64,000 nucleotides of DNA from Flavobacterium foetidum (GCF_004634245.1 NZ_SJTF01000009.1:62001-126000), one strand, 5' to 3'. Shown: positions 34,060 to 43,757, counted from the stretch's first letter. Notes: a model not told the origin generated them from the sequence alone. Translations and numbers: made by a program.

Positions 34060-35226
34060 ATGAAAAAAAGTCTTATTGCGCTCTCATTAGGAGGGCTAAC
34101 TATTGGAATTACAGAATTTGTAATGATGGGCCTTTTGCCTGACATTGCCTCAGATATGAAAGTTTCGATTCCCACTGCAGGATATTTAATCTCTGCTTAT
34201 GCGCTTGGGGTTGTTATTGGAGCACCGTTGCTGGTTATAATCGGAAGAAATTATGCACCTAAAAAGATGCTGCTGATTTTGGCCTTAATGTTGACAGTTT
34301 TTAATGCATTGTCGATCATCGCTCCAGATTATAATTTTCTGTTTGCCTCAAGATTTCTTTCAGGACTTCCGCACGGAGCCTTCTTTGGTGTTGGTGCTGT
34401 AGTAGCGAGCCGTTTGGCCGACAAAGGAAAAGAGGCGCAGGCAATCTCCATAATGTTTGCCGGATTAACAATAGCCAATTTGATTGGTGTTCCGATTGGT
34501 ACTTATATTGGTCATCATTTTATCTGGCGTTATACTTTTGTAATTATTGCTCTTGTTGGTGCGCTTACGTTATTGGCAATTTATTTCTGGATGCCTAATC
34601 TTGAAAAAGGCGAAAGCGTCAACATGAAGACGCAGCTGTTGTTTTTTAAGAAAACAGAAGCTTGGCTGATTATTGGAATCACAGCCATTGGTTTTGGTGG
34701 CTTGTTTGCTTGGATCAGTTACATTGCTCCTTTACTGATAAATGTTTCAAAGTTTGCTCCAGAAGACGTATCGACTATTCTTATTTTAGCCGGATTCGGA
34801 ATGGTGGTTGGAAATTTTGCTGGAGGAAAACTCGCAGACCGTTTCTCGCCAGCTCCCACAACACTGGCTTTGCTGCTAATAATGTCTGTAGATTTGATTC
34901 TGGTTTATTTCTTTTCATTTAATCAGTACGTTTCATTGTTTCTTACTTTTTTAACGGGAGCTATCGCATTTTCGGTAATTGCGCCAATCCAGATGCTGAT
35001 GATCCGTACGGCAACAGGGGCGGAGATGATTGCTTCTGCCTCGCTTCAGGGAAGTTTTAATATCGGCAATGCTCTTGGTGCTTTTTTAGGAGGACTTCCT
35101 CTCACGGCTGGATTTAATTATGCTTCTCCAAATTTGGTTGGCGTGGCAATGTCTGTGATCGGAATGATTATTACCTTAATTTTAATGAAACTTCATAATA
35201 AGAACTTACAGCTGAAGACTGTTTAA
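34060..35226 (+). CDS. MFS transporter (DHA1/AraJ-like efflux)
   Basis: This 388-residue protein has 12 predicted membrane segments. It starts 'LIALSLGGLTIGITEFVMMGLLPDIASDMKVSIPTAGYLISAYALGVVIGAPLLVIIGRNYAPKKMLLIL', typical of the DHA1 drug/sugar-efflux group. The motif-A-like loop 'GRNYAPKK' lies between segments 2 and 3. Its substrate is unknown. It is divergent from an AraC regulator and followed by a terminator. Confidence 0.9.
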   Translation: MKKSLIALSLGGLTIGITEFVMMGLLPDIASDMKVSIPTAGYLISAYALGVVIGAPLLVIIGRNYAPKKMLLILALMLTVFNALSIIAPDYNFLFASRFLSGLPHGAFFGVGAVVASRLADKGKEAQAISIMFAGLTIANLIGVPIGTYIGHHFIWRYTFVIIALVGALTLLAIYFWMPNLEKGESVNMKTQLLFFKKTEAWLIIGITAIGFGGLFAWISYIAPLLINVSKFAPEDVSTILILAGFGMVVGNFAGGKLADRFSPAPTTLALLLIMSVDLILVYFFSFNQYVSLFLTFLTGAIAFSVIAPIQMLMIRTATGAEMIASASLQGSFNIGNALGAFLGGLPLTAGFNYASPNLVGVAMSVIGMIITLILMKLHNKNLQLKTV

Positions 35227-35245
35227 AAAAAAACACTTTTTGAGG

Positions 35246-35276
35246 AGCCCTTAACTTTTGTTTAAGGGCTTTTTTA
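35246..35276 (+). terminator. Terminator after the MFS gene
   Basis: Arms agcccttaa and ttaagggct with a 7-nt loop and a T tract. Confidence 0.9.
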
Positions 35277-35444
35277 TTGGGCATCTTAATCATGTCTTTA
35301 TAATGAGACTTCTGTTTTAGAAGCATTTTTGCTCTAAGTCAGAAAATACCTTTTAAATTATTGCTTGTTTTCCAAAATAAAAGTCAATCTTTTGCTGAAT
35401 TTAAGTGTGAAAAATACACCTAATAATTTCGTAATTTATATTCA

Positions 35445-35456
35445 TGTAATCGATTG
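35445..35456. promoter_or_regulatory. Degenerate copy of the TGTAATCGATTACA operator-like site
   Basis: TGTAATCGATTG shares 10 of its first 11 bases with the perfect palindrome at 35631. A third, weaker relative (cgaaatcgattaag) lies at 35662-35675. Clustering upstream of the SusC gene suggests cooperative binding by one regulator. Confidence 0.4.
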
Positions 35457-35630
35457 TTTTTTTTGCAAAAATCAAATCAAATTAGCGATTAATAAAAATA
35501 TATTTAATATTTTATGTCGGTATAAATTATATATGTGATATAAAAAACCGAGTATTTTTTTGATATGTAATTTTTTTTGGGATTTTTTTATGATTTTTTC
35601 TTTTTCGTTTAAAAAAAATATCTATGTTTG

Positions 35631-35644
35631 TGTAATCGATTACA
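35631..35644. promoter_or_regulatory. Perfect palindrome TGTAATCGATTACA, LacI-type operator candidate
   Basis: This is a 14-bp perfect palindrome with the central CG typical of LacI/GalR-family operators, about 200 bp upstream of the SusC start. The surrounding 35277-35840 gap is very AT-rich and has no ORF. No regulator gene is adjacent, so a distant regulator must be assumed. Confidence 0.55.
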
Positions 35645-35840
35645 ACTTTTAGTTTTATGTTCGAAATCGATTAAGTAGCAGAAGGTAAAAAAATCGCTCA
35701 TGTTAAGCTACTATTGCTTTGAAGTAATTTTATTACTGTTAAAATCAATTTTTAAAACTATACTATATGATTCAAAAATTACCACAAAAAACCACTTAAC
35801 CACAAAAAACTTAAAAATTTAGTAACTTAAACAATCAACC

Positions 35841-38800
35841 ATGAACTTTAAAGATTTATTAAACAAAAGAGCAAATTTCTGCTCTGTACTTGTTTTCTTA
35901 CTGTGCTTGCTGAGTAATCAGATTTATGCACAGAGCACTACAATAGAGGGTACCGTTAAAGATGCCGCAGGGCTGTCTCTCCCTGGGGTAAATGTCCTGG
36001 AGAAAGGAACTAAAAACGGAACTTCTACAGATTTTGACGGACATTATAAGTTGAAATTAACCAATCCAAAAGCAGTTTTGAGTTTTTCTTTTATAGGATT
36101 TAAAACGGTTGAGGTTCCTGCAGACGGAAAAGCAAAAGTAAATGCAACGATGACAGAAGATTCGAACAGCTTAAATGAAGTTGTTGTAATTGGATATGGA
36201 ACCTCTAAGAAATCTGATTTAACTGGAGCGGTTTCGACTATTTCGGGTAACGATTTAAAGAAAGTTCCGGTAGCAAATGTCGCTGAAGCTTTAACAGGTC
36301 GTATTGCTGGGGTGCAGGTTACTGCAGCAGAAGGATCTCCAGACGCAGATATCAGAATTAGAGTTCGTGGAGGAGGATCTCTAACTCAGGATGCTTCGCC
36401 ATTAATTATTGTGGATGGATTTCCGATCAATAATATGAATGATATTTCTTCATCTGATATTGAGACGATGACTGTTTTAAAAGATGCTGCTTCGACTGCA
36501 ATTTACGGATCACGTGGTGCAAATGGGGTAATTCTTATTACAACTAAAAGTGGTAAAGATGGTAAAATTGCGGTAAACTTCAATATGTTCTACGGTATGA
36601 AAACGATGGCCAAACAAATAGATGTTTTGTCGCCTGAGGATTATACTAAGTGGCAATACGAGTATGCTTTGCTTTCGCAAACGGGAACAAAAGTTCCTAG
36701 CAACCCAACTTCATATACTAGATATTTTGGAAATTGGGAAGACCACGATATGTACAATGGTCTAAGAGGTAATGATTGGCAAAAACAGATTTTTGGACGT
36801 ACAGGAGAGGTTCAAAGCCGTGATTTAGGAATCAGAGGTGGAACTGATAAGCTTAATTACAACTTTAATTATGCTCATTATGATGAAAAAGCCATTATGA
36901 TTGGTTCAAATTACAAAAGAAACAACTTGGCTTTGGCTTTAAAAAGTAAATTAAGTGATAAGATTGATGTTGGGTTTACTATGCGTTATTCTGATACAGA
37001 GATTGATGGTGGAGGTGTAAATGAGCAAAATGAGAAATCTTCTTCAGATTCACGTATGCGAACTATTGTTGGTTATGCACCAATTCCAGTTTCAGGATTG
37101 ACCTCAGACGACGTTTCTGGAGATGGTACAGATGTCTTGATTAATCCTTTAAGATCAATCTATGACAATAACCGTCAACAATTTCGTAAAAACTTTAATA
37201 TGTTGGGAAGTTTTGGATGGGAGCTTGTAGATAATTTAAAACTGAAAGTAGATTTAGGTCTTGATAACTACAACAGCTTGGATTACCGTTATTATGGACG
37301 TAGCACTTATTATGTGGCTAATGCTCCAGCTAGTGGATTGCAAGGTAAACCAGCTATGGTTATAACAGATGGTAAAGAAAGACGTTTTAGAAATGCTAAT
37401 ACATTGAATTATGATTTCAAAAAAATAATGGGTGAAAACCATCATTTGACAGCTTTAGTTGGACAAGAAAGTATCAATTATGAGGTAAATACTGTAACTT
37501 CTACTATTCATGGATATCCTTCTTTCTTCGATTTTAATCAAGCAAAATCACTTACATCTCAAGGAACACCACAAGCAGTTGACAACTATTATAGTCCAGA
37601 CGACAGATTGTTATCATTTTTTGGACGTGCTAATTATGATTACAAAAACCGCTACATCTTATCAGCTACATTCCGTGCCGATGGATCTAGTAAATTTTTG
37701 AGTCAAAGTCGTTGGGGATATTTCCCGGCTTTTGCAGCAGGATGGAAAATTTCAGAAGAGAGTTTTCTTAAAGATAAATCATGGATAGACCTTTTAAAAG
37801 TAAGGGCTAGTTATGGTGAAGCAGGAAATAATAATATACCAGTAGGACAACAAACTCAGATTTTTCAATCTATACCAACAACTTGGATTAATGGCGTTAC
37901 TAGTGTTTGGGCTATTCCAAAAACAATGCCTAACCCTGATTTGAAATGGGAGACTACAGTAACTCAGAATGTTGGTTTGGATTTTGGATTTTTCAAAAAT
38001 CGTTTAAGTGGTAACTTTGATGTTTACAAAAATATTACAAGCGATTTATTAATCAATTTCCCAGTTCCAGGATCTGGATATGAATTCCAATACCGCAACA
38101 TGGGAGAAACTCAAAATACTGGTTTTGAGGCTACTATAAATGTTGTAGCTATTGAAAAACCTAAATATGGATTGAATTTTTCATTCAATATGGGAATGAA
38201 TAAAAATCGTATCAATTCATTAGGAGTTATGAGCAATTTTGGACAAGGTACGGGCTGGGCATCTTCTCAAATAGGAGATGATTATCTAATTGCTGTTGGT
38301 TCTTCACTTGGTACTATGTACGGATATAAAAATGATGGTAGATATGAAGTTTCTGACTTTGATTATGTTGGAGGCAAATATGTTCTAAAAGCAGGGGTAA
38401 CTCCTACTGCTACTACTCTAGTTGGAGATGGAAGCTCTATTAAACCTGGAGATATGAAATTAAAAGATGTTAATGGAGATGGTAAGGTAGATTTAAATGA
38501 TAAAACAGTTATTGGTAATGTTAATCCTAAAAGTACAGGAGGTTTTGTTATCAATGGAAATGCTTACGGATTTGATTTAATGGCAGCTTTTAACTGGAGC
38601 ATTGGTAATGAAGTTTATAATGCTGATAAGATTGAATTCTCAACAGCTACAGCTTCTGGACAGTATAAAAATTTAAATTCTACAATGGCTGATGGAAAAA
38701 GATGGACGAATTTAGATCCAGCTTCAGGTCAATTAGTAACAGATCCAGATGCATTAGCGGCTCTAAATGCTAATACAACTATGTGGTCTCCATATATGAG

Positions 38801-39080
38801 AAGCGCCATATTTACAGATTGGGCAGTTGAAGACGCATCTTTTTTAAGATTAAACACGTTAACATTAGGATACACAGCCCCAGAGATGTTTACATCTAAA
38901 CTTGGAGTCTCTAAATTAAGATTCTACTTAACAGCGACCAATGTATTTGTTTGGACTAACTATTCGGGTTCTGATCCGGAAGTTTCAACTAAACGAAAAA
39001 ATCCTCTTACTCCAGGGGTTGATTCAAGTCCTTATCCAAGAAGCAGACAAATGATTTTTGGGATGAATCTTAATTTCTAA
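35841..39080 (+). CDS. SusC/RagA family TonB-linked outer-membrane protein
   Basis: This 1079-residue TonB-dependent transporter has a signal region (VFLLCLLSNQIYAQ), then an N-terminal carboxypeptidase-like regulatory domain ('IEGTVKDAAGLSLPGVNVLEKGTKNGTSTDFDGHYKLKL'). The TonB box/plug follows ('LNEVVVIGYGTSKKSDLTGAV', 'GRIAGVQVT', 'VLKDAASTAIYGSRGANGVILITTK'), then a long beta-barrel ending in 'RSRQMIFGMNLNF'. With the SusD protein it imports oligosaccharides captured at the surface. It is the first gene of the cassette, 18 bp before the SusD gene. Confidence 0.97.
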   Translation: MNFKDLLNKRANFCSVLVFLLCLLSNQIYAQSTTIEGTVKDAAGLSLPGVNVLEKGTKNGTSTDFDGHYKLKLTNPKAVLSFSFIGFKTVEVPADGKAKVNATMTEDSNSLNEVVVIGYGTSKKSDLTGAVSTISGNDLKKVPVANVAEALTGRIAGVQVTAAEGSPDADIRIRVRGGGSLTQDASPLIIVDGFPINNMNDISSSDIETMTVLKDAASTAIYGSRGANGVILITTKSGKDGKIAVNFNMFYGMKTMAKQIDVLSPEDYTKWQYEYALLSQTGTKVPSNPTSYTRYFGNWEDHDMYNGLRGNDWQKQIFGRTGEVQSRDLGIRGGTDKLNYNFNYAHYDEKAIMIGSNYKRNNLALALKSKLSDKIDVGFTMRYSDTEIDGGGVNEQNEKSSSDSRMRTIVGYAPIPVSGLTSDDVSGDGTDVLINPLRSIYDNNRQQFRKNFNMLGSFGWELVDNLKLKVDLGLDNYNSLDYRYYGRSTYYVANAPASGLQGKPAMVITDGKERRFRNANTLNYDFKKIMGENHHLTALVGQESINYEVNTVTSTIHGYPSFFDFNQAKSLTSQGTPQAVDNYYSPDDRLLSFFGRANYDYKNRYILSATFRADGSSKFLSQSRWGYFPAFAAGWKISEESFLKDKSWIDLLKVRASYGEAGNNNIPVGQQTQIFQSIPTTWINGVTSVWAIPKTMPNPDLKWETTVTQNVGLDFGFFKNRLSGNFDVYKNITSDLLINFPVPGSGYEFQYRNMGETQNTGFEATINVVAIEKPKYGLNFSFNMGMNKNRINSLGVMSNFGQGTGWASSQIGDDYLIAVGSSLGTMYGYKNDGRYEVSDFDYVGGKYVLKAGVTPTATTLVGDGSSIKPGDMKLKDVNGDGKVDLNDKTVIGNVNPKSTGGFVINGNAYGFDLMAAFNWSIGNEVYNADKIEFSTATASGQYKNLNSTMADGKRWTNLDPASGQLVTDPDALAALNANTTMWSPYMRSAIFTDWAVEDASFLRLNTLTLGYTAPEMFTSKLGVSKLRFYLTATNVFVWTNYSGSDPEVSTKRKNPLTPGVDSSPYPRSRQMIFGMNLNF

Positions 39081-39097
39081 TTTTAAATTATCACAAA

Positions 39098-40903
39098 ATG
39101 AAACATAAAATAATAATTGCAGGATTGATAATTTCAAGTCTATTTAGTTCTTGCCAACAATTTGAAGACGACTATTTAGAAACAGACGCACCATCAACAT
39201 TAAAGCCAGAATTAATCTTTTCTGATGCTGAACTTGCAAAAGGAGCTATTGACGGAATAAAAGTGCCATTTGCTGAAACAAACTCGTATAGAGGAAGATT
39301 TTTGCCATATTATGGATTAAATACAGATGTAGAATGGTACAATGCTTCACAAACAGCTGGAGATAAAGCAGATTTGTGTGTTTATGATGCAAAGCCTAGT
39401 AATACAGAGATGAATACTGTTAACAATGCTTATGCAATGATGTATTTAGGTATTGAGAGAGCAAATATTTGTATTGAGGGTATACGCAAGTATGGTAATG
39501 CAAAACCAGGTACAGAAATGGGACAATTATTGGGAGAGGCATTAACGCTCAGAGCAATTTACTACGCCGATTTACTTAAATCGTGGGGCGACGTTCCAGC
39601 CCGTTTTGAGCCTATTACTACTGCGACGTTATATTTGCCTAAATCAAACAGAGATGTTATTTACAAACAATTAATTGAAGATTTAGGAGAGGCATCAACA
39701 TTAGTAGCATGGCCGAATGAAACTTCTTATACAAATACTGTAGAACATGTTAATAAAGCTTTTGTAAAAGCATTTAGAGCACGTCTAGCATTGGTGGCAA
39801 GCGGTTATCAGCAATACCCTGACGGAGTTAGAAGAAGTAACGATCCAGAACTTTCGGTTGCTAATATGTATGCCTTGGCATTAAAAGAATCTCGTGAGGT
39901 GATTCAAAGTGGTTCTGCTCATTTAGAATCTACTTTTGAAGGATTATGGAGAAAATACAATGAAGAAGTTACTACTGCTGGTGGCGAATCACTTTGGGAG
40001 CTTCCTTTCGCAGATGGACGTGGTAGAATGCTCTTTACATTTGCTGTAAAACACACAGCGGCTCAAGACCAATTTCAGGCTAATGGGGCTAATCGTGGAG
40101 GTGTAGCTGGACCATTACCATTTGTTTTCTATGATTATGATCAAGTTGATACTCGTAGAGATGTTACTTGTGTACCTTATAAATATGGCACAGCAAATGC
40201 GAACTTTATAGCTAAACAAGAGTTGGGTACCTTGGATACTTGGTATTTTGGTAAATATCGTTATGAATGGATGAAACGGTATGTAACTTCTACTAATGAC
40301 GATGGGGTAAATAAAATGTACATGCGCTATGCTGAGGTCCTTCTTATTGCCGCTGAAACAGCAAATGAACTAGAGGGGCCTGGGGCAGCAATGCCATATC
40401 TTAAAGAAATTCGTCGCCGAGCATTTTCTGCAGCAGATCAAGCTGTTAAAGTTGAAAATTACGTTAATAATTTGACCAGTAAAGAATCGATGTTTAATGC
40501 TCTTGTTGAGGAGAATAAATATGAATTTACAGGAGAAATGGAGCGTAAGCAAAATTTAATTCGTTGGAATTTGTTAAAAGTTAAATTAGATGAAGCAAAA
40601 CAAAAAATGGCAGATTTATCAACTCGTTCAGGGGCTTATTCTACTGTGCCAACAACTTTATATTACAAATACAAATCCGATAATGTTAGTTTAGATGTAT
40701 ATGGATTGAATAGAGGAGAAACAACAAATCCTGGATCGACTTATTCTTCTGTTGTGTGGACATGGACAGGTACAGCTGCTGATACTAAGATAAACTCGTT
40801 GTACAAACCGGGAGTTAATCCTGATAACAGACAATTTTGGCCAATATGGCAAGTGTTTCTTGATGGAAGTAATGGTCAGCTGAAAAATGATTATGGTTAT
40901 TAA
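39098..40903 (+). CDS. RagB/SusD family nutrient uptake lipoprotein
   Basis: This 601-residue surface lipoprotein (signal ..LIISSLFSSCQQFEDDYL) has the SusD helical TPR-like fold ('GQLLGEALTLRAIYYADLLKSWGDVPARFEPI', 'HVNKAFVKAFRARLALVASGYQQYPDGVRR', 'YMRYAEVLLIAAETANELEGPGAAMPYLKEIRRRAF', 'EFTGEMERKQNLIRWNLL') and ends near 'NPDNRQFWPIWQVFLDGSNGQLKNDYGY'. It forms the lid of the SusC transporter and binds the glycan. The sugar is not deducible from sequence alone; the next gene points to pectin-type loci. Confidence 0.96.
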   Translation: MKHKIIIAGLIISSLFSSCQQFEDDYLETDAPSTLKPELIFSDAELAKGAIDGIKVPFAETNSYRGRFLPYYGLNTDVEWYNASQTAGDKADLCVYDAKPSNTEMNTVNNAYAMMYLGIERANICIEGIRKYGNAKPGTEMGQLLGEALTLRAIYYADLLKSWGDVPARFEPITTATLYLPKSNRDVIYKQLIEDLGEASTLVAWPNETSYTNTVEHVNKAFVKAFRARLALVASGYQQYPDGVRRSNDPELSVANMYALALKESREVIQSGSAHLESTFEGLWRKYNEEVTTAGGESLWELPFADGRGRMLFTFAVKHTAAQDQFQANGANRGGVAGPLPFVFYDYDQVDTRRDVTCVPYKYGTANANFIAKQELGTLDTWYFGKYRYEWMKRYVTSTNDDGVNKMYMRYAEVLLIAAETANELEGPGAAMPYLKEIRRRAFSAADQAVKVENYVNNLTSKESMFNALVEENKYEFTGEMERKQNLIRWNLLKVKLDEAKQKMADLSTRSGAYSTVPTTLYYKYKSDNVSLDVYGLNRGETTNPGSTYSSVVWTWTGTAADTKINSLYKPGVNPDNRQFWPIWQVFLDGSNGQLKNDYGY

Positions 40904-40930
40904 TATCTAGAAAATAAAAAAGTTATTAAG

Positions 40931-42499
40931 ATGAAAACAAAATATATATTTACAGGATTAATAGCCCTATTACTACTTGCAGTTGGAGTTTCAAGTTGTG
41001 AAAGTTACAATGAAGAGTTATTAGACGGTGTAGGAAATACGAGAGAATTCTCTCCAATTGGACTTACGGCTAGAGTTAGAAATTCAACCACAGTTGAATT
41101 AAACTGGACGGTAAAAGCTGATGAAAACGCAGATCATTATGTGGTGGAATTTAGTCCAGATGACCCGGAGTTCAAGACTATTTACAAGACAGTAAATGTA
41201 GCGCCTACAGAATTACCTATACAAGTGCCATTAGAAGGGGAAACAACTTATTCCATTAGAGTAAAAGCAGTAAGTGCCTTCGGACTAGAAGATTCAAAAT
41301 GGACAGTTACAACGGCTACAACATTATCGGAACAAATTTTCTTTCCAATTAAGCCGGAAGAAATTCAAGCAAGGTCTGTTACTTTGCGATGGACACCTAA
41401 TAGTAATGTAACTCAAATTTTAGTCCAACCAGGTGATGTAATTCACACTATAACACCAGAAGAAAAAGCTGCGGGAGTTGCAATTGTTACGGGTTTAACC
41501 CCAGAAGTAAGTTGTACGGCTACTTTAAAAAATGGAACTAAAACTAGAGGGATACTAACTTTTATGAGCGGTGTTGATCTCACAAAAGGTATAGTTGTTA
41601 ATCCGGGAGATGATTTAAATGCTAAAATAGCTCAGGTAACAGCTGACTCAAGATTATTGCTTATGCCAGGTATTTATCAGACAACAGGTGAAATATTGGT
41701 TAATAAAAAACTTGTTATTAGAGGAGTAAGGCCAGAAAATAAACCTAAACTTACTGTAAAATTCACTGTTACGAATAATCCTGCTAATCCTGGTGATGCA
41801 GTGAATTTGTCTTTGATTGATTTGGATTTGAACGGAACAGGTTTGACAGGAGGTGCTATCACAATCGGAACAGCACAAGCGCAGCCTTTAGGTGATATTT
41901 TAATAAGCAACTCTTATGTTCATGACTATCCTTCTCAACTTATGTATGGAAATGCATCAGCTAGATTGAAATCATTTACTATAGACAATAGTATCATTAA
42001 AAATGTAAATACTGCTGGAGGTGCTGATTTTATCGATTTTAGAACTACATATGTTGAAAGTGTTACTTTAACAAAAAGTACATTTGATAATTGTTCATCA
42101 CGTGATTTCATACGTTTAGATGCAGCTTCTGGTTTCTCAGGAGGAAGTCTAACTAGTAATGTAGTAATTGATGGTTGTACGATATACGCTCCTACATTGG
42201 TACTTGCTAGTAGAATTTTGTATGTGCGTTTTGCAACGAACGTTTTAGCGGTACGCAATACATTGCTAGCAGTGGGGGCAGCAGTATATACAAACCAAGT
42301 TGCAACAAATGCTCCAGGATTTGGAAATAATAATAATTATAATTCACCAAATTTAAAAGCGGCATTAACTAATAATAGACCAGATACTGGTGCAACAACA
42401 CTAGATCCTCAATTTGCAAATGCAGCAATTGGAGATTTTACATTAGGAAACCAGACTTTGATTGATAATAAAGTTGGAGACCCACGTTGGATAAAATAA
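40931..42499 (+). CDS. DUF4957/DUF5123 surface lipoprotein with FN3 domains
   Basis: This 522-residue protein has a lipoprotein signal (LLLLAVGVSSC, Cys near residue 23). Two fibronectin-III-like segments (about residues 42-125 and 135-210) are followed by a right-handed beta-helix ('NAKIAQVTADSRLLLMPGIYQTTGEILVNKKLVIRGV') and the C-terminal DUF5123 closure '..TLDPQFANAAIGDFTLGNQTLIDNKVGDPRW'. In Bacteroidota this architecture accompanies SusC/SusD in pectin (homogalacturonan/rhamnogalacturonan) utilisation loci, where it probably binds glycan at the surface. No lyase or glycosidase gene follows here, only a terminator. Confidence 0.85.
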   Translation: MKTKYIFTGLIALLLLAVGVSSCESYNEELLDGVGNTREFSPIGLTARVRNSTTVELNWTVKADENADHYVVEFSPDDPEFKTIYKTVNVAPTELPIQVPLEGETTYSIRVKAVSAFGLEDSKWTVTTATTLSEQIFFPIKPEEIQARSVTLRWTPNSNVTQILVQPGDVIHTITPEEKAAGVAIVTGLTPEVSCTATLKNGTKTRGILTFMSGVDLTKGIVVNPGDDLNAKIAQVTADSRLLLMPGIYQTTGEILVNKKLVIRGVRPENKPKLTVKFTVTNNPANPGDAVNLSLIDLDLNGTGLTGGAITIGTAQAQPLGDILISNSYVHDYPSQLMYGNASARLKSFTIDNSIIKNVNTAGGADFIDFRTTYVESVTLTKSTFDNCSSRDFIRLDAASGFSGGSLTSNVVIDGCTIYAPTLVLASRILYVRFATNVLAVRNTLLAVGAAVYTNQVATNAPGFGNNNNYNSPNLKAALTNNRPDTGATTLDPQFANAAIGDFTLGNQTLIDNKVGDPRWIK

Positions 42500-42521
42500 A
42501 ATTTCATGGTTAGTTAATACG

Positions 42522-42557
42522 AAAGAGGGATGCAAAATAATTGTATCCCTCTTTTTT
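42522..42557 (+). terminator. Terminator closing the SusC/SusD cassette
   Basis: Arms aaagagggatgcaa and ttgtatccctcttt (one G-T pair) with a T tract. The pentapeptide gene converges from the other side. Confidence 0.9.
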
Positions 42558-42579
42558 TGGCTTTGTCTAACACTTAGAA

Positions 42580-43152
42580 TTATTCTATCTCAAAATCAAA
42601 TTTTTGTAATAAACCTGCAAGTGCCGAATGGGAAACTTTGGTTCCTTTGATTTTGTTTTCTGATGGGTCGAAAGCGTAATTTTTAGACGTTCTGAAATCG
42701 GTTTTTTCTAAAATACTTTCCACGAAAGTGGCACCAGAAAGATCGCAATTTTTGAAAATCGCTAAAGATAAATCGCTGTTCGAAAAATCTGTTTCTCTTA
42801 AAGAGCAATCTTTAAAGTTGGTTTTCTTGAGTTTTTTGTAAATAAACGTAGCGTAATCTAAGATGCAATCTTCAAAATTCATAGAGAATAAAAAACTGTT
42901 ACAGGCACTAAAGTCGAGCCCCATTAGCTTGCATCCAATAAATTTGATATTTTTCAATCCTGTATTTCTTAAATTGGCTAGGGAAAGATTGCAGTTTTTA
43001 AAAGCGCAATCCAGAAAATCATTATGGCTCAGGTCGCTTTTAGAAAAATTACAGTTAGTGAATTCGCAGTTAACAAATTCGGTATTCGACAAGTTTTGTT
43101 CCGAGTAATCTACGTTATCAAAAGTTCGATTTTGATATAATTTGATTTCCAT
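42580..43152 (-). CDS. Pentapeptide-repeat protein (McbG/Qnr-like)
   Basis: This 190-residue protein is built almost entirely of A(D/N)LxX-type pentapeptides ('NTEFVNCEFTNCNFSKSDLSHNDFLDCAFKNCNLSLANL', then 'TDFSNSDLSLAIFKNCDLSGATF'). It has a central break near residues 75-85, which gives the two-block right-handed quadrilateral helix seen in gyrase-protecting McbG/Qnr proteins. It is soluble, with no signal. DNA mimicry is a family inference; actual quinolone or toxin protection is not shown by sequence. Confidence 0.85.
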   Translation of the reverse strand: MEIKLYQNRTFDNVDYSEQNLSNTEFVNCEFTNCNFSKSDLSHNDFLDCAFKNCNLSLANLRNTGLKNIKFIGCKLMGLDFSACNSFLFSMNFEDCILDYATFIYKKLKKTNFKDCSLRETDFSNSDLSLAIFKNCDLSGATFVESILEKTDFRTSKNYAFDPSENKIKGTKVSHSALAGLLQKFDFEIE

Positions 43153-43200
43153 ATTCTTATGAAGAGGTTGAGGCTAATTCTGATTGTTCATACAATACAA

Positions 43201-43394
43201 ACCCGTTGGGTGAAATTATTTTCAACACATAGAAACATAGTTTAACTAAACTTAAAAAAGGCGTTTCACTAGTCTAAATGCACATAGTTTAGCTATGTTT
43301 GGAAACTTGTTTCTTCCATTTTCTTTTTTCGGCACAAAAAAACTATGCTTCTATGTGTTAAAATGCTTTTATTTTTTAATTATACCCAACGGGT
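43201..43394 (-). mobile_element. 194-bp MITE-like element, copy B
   Basis: This is the reverse complement of copy A at 25894, differing at about seven positions. Its terminal repeats are intact: acccgttgggt at one end and acccaacgggt (the exact inverse) at the other. The 7-bp word aatacaa directly abuts both ends (43194-43200 and 43395-43401), as expected of a target duplication. No significant ORF is inside. Confidence 0.85.
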
Positions 43395-43485
43395 AATACA
43401 AATTATATTGTACTATTTGCCGTTGTGCGTCAGTATTATACCGTGTGTTTTTTGGATTTAATTAGTTAGTTGATTTGTTATGGTT

Positions 43486-43686
43486 TTACTCTAATTCGAT
43501 ACAGTCAAAAATGCCGTTGTTTAGAATTAGATTCGGAATATCAAGATCGCTGTCGATTCTTAAAATATTATCACAGTCTTCAAGATCAAAATTCCACAAA
43601 GTGCCTGGTAATAATTCGTTAAGTAAGGCAGAAGCCGATTCAAATTTTGACGGATTGTCAACAGAAGTTTTAAAGACATAAATCAT
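43486..43686 (-). CDS. Small conserved-looking hypothetical protein
   Basis: The likely start is the ATG at 43686 (MIYVFKTSVDNPSKFESA), giving 66 residues; the frame extends 14 codons further. The strand/helix order (YVFKTSV, helix to LNELLPG, WNFDLEDCDNILRIDS, then IPNLILNNGIFDCIELE) resembles a beta-alpha-beta-beta-alpha-beta ferredoxin-like fold of the HMA type but has no CxxC metal site. No family name can be given. It lies beside MITE copy B. Confidence 0.6.
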   Translation of the reverse strand: MIYVFKTSVDNPSKFESASALLNELLPGTLWNFDLEDCDNILRIDSDLDIPNLILNNGIFDCIELE

Positions 43687-43757
43687 AATTTGCATTTTTT
43701 TAAAAGGCAAATTTCTGAAAAAAGCCAAGCTGTTTGTTAGGATGTAATAATCAATAA

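Noticed and set aside
42580..43152. Acquired quinolone-resistance (qnr) gene
   Set aside because: The pentapeptide protein resembles the McbG/Qnr fold, but composition fits the host and no resistance context exists, so only a general family call is justified.
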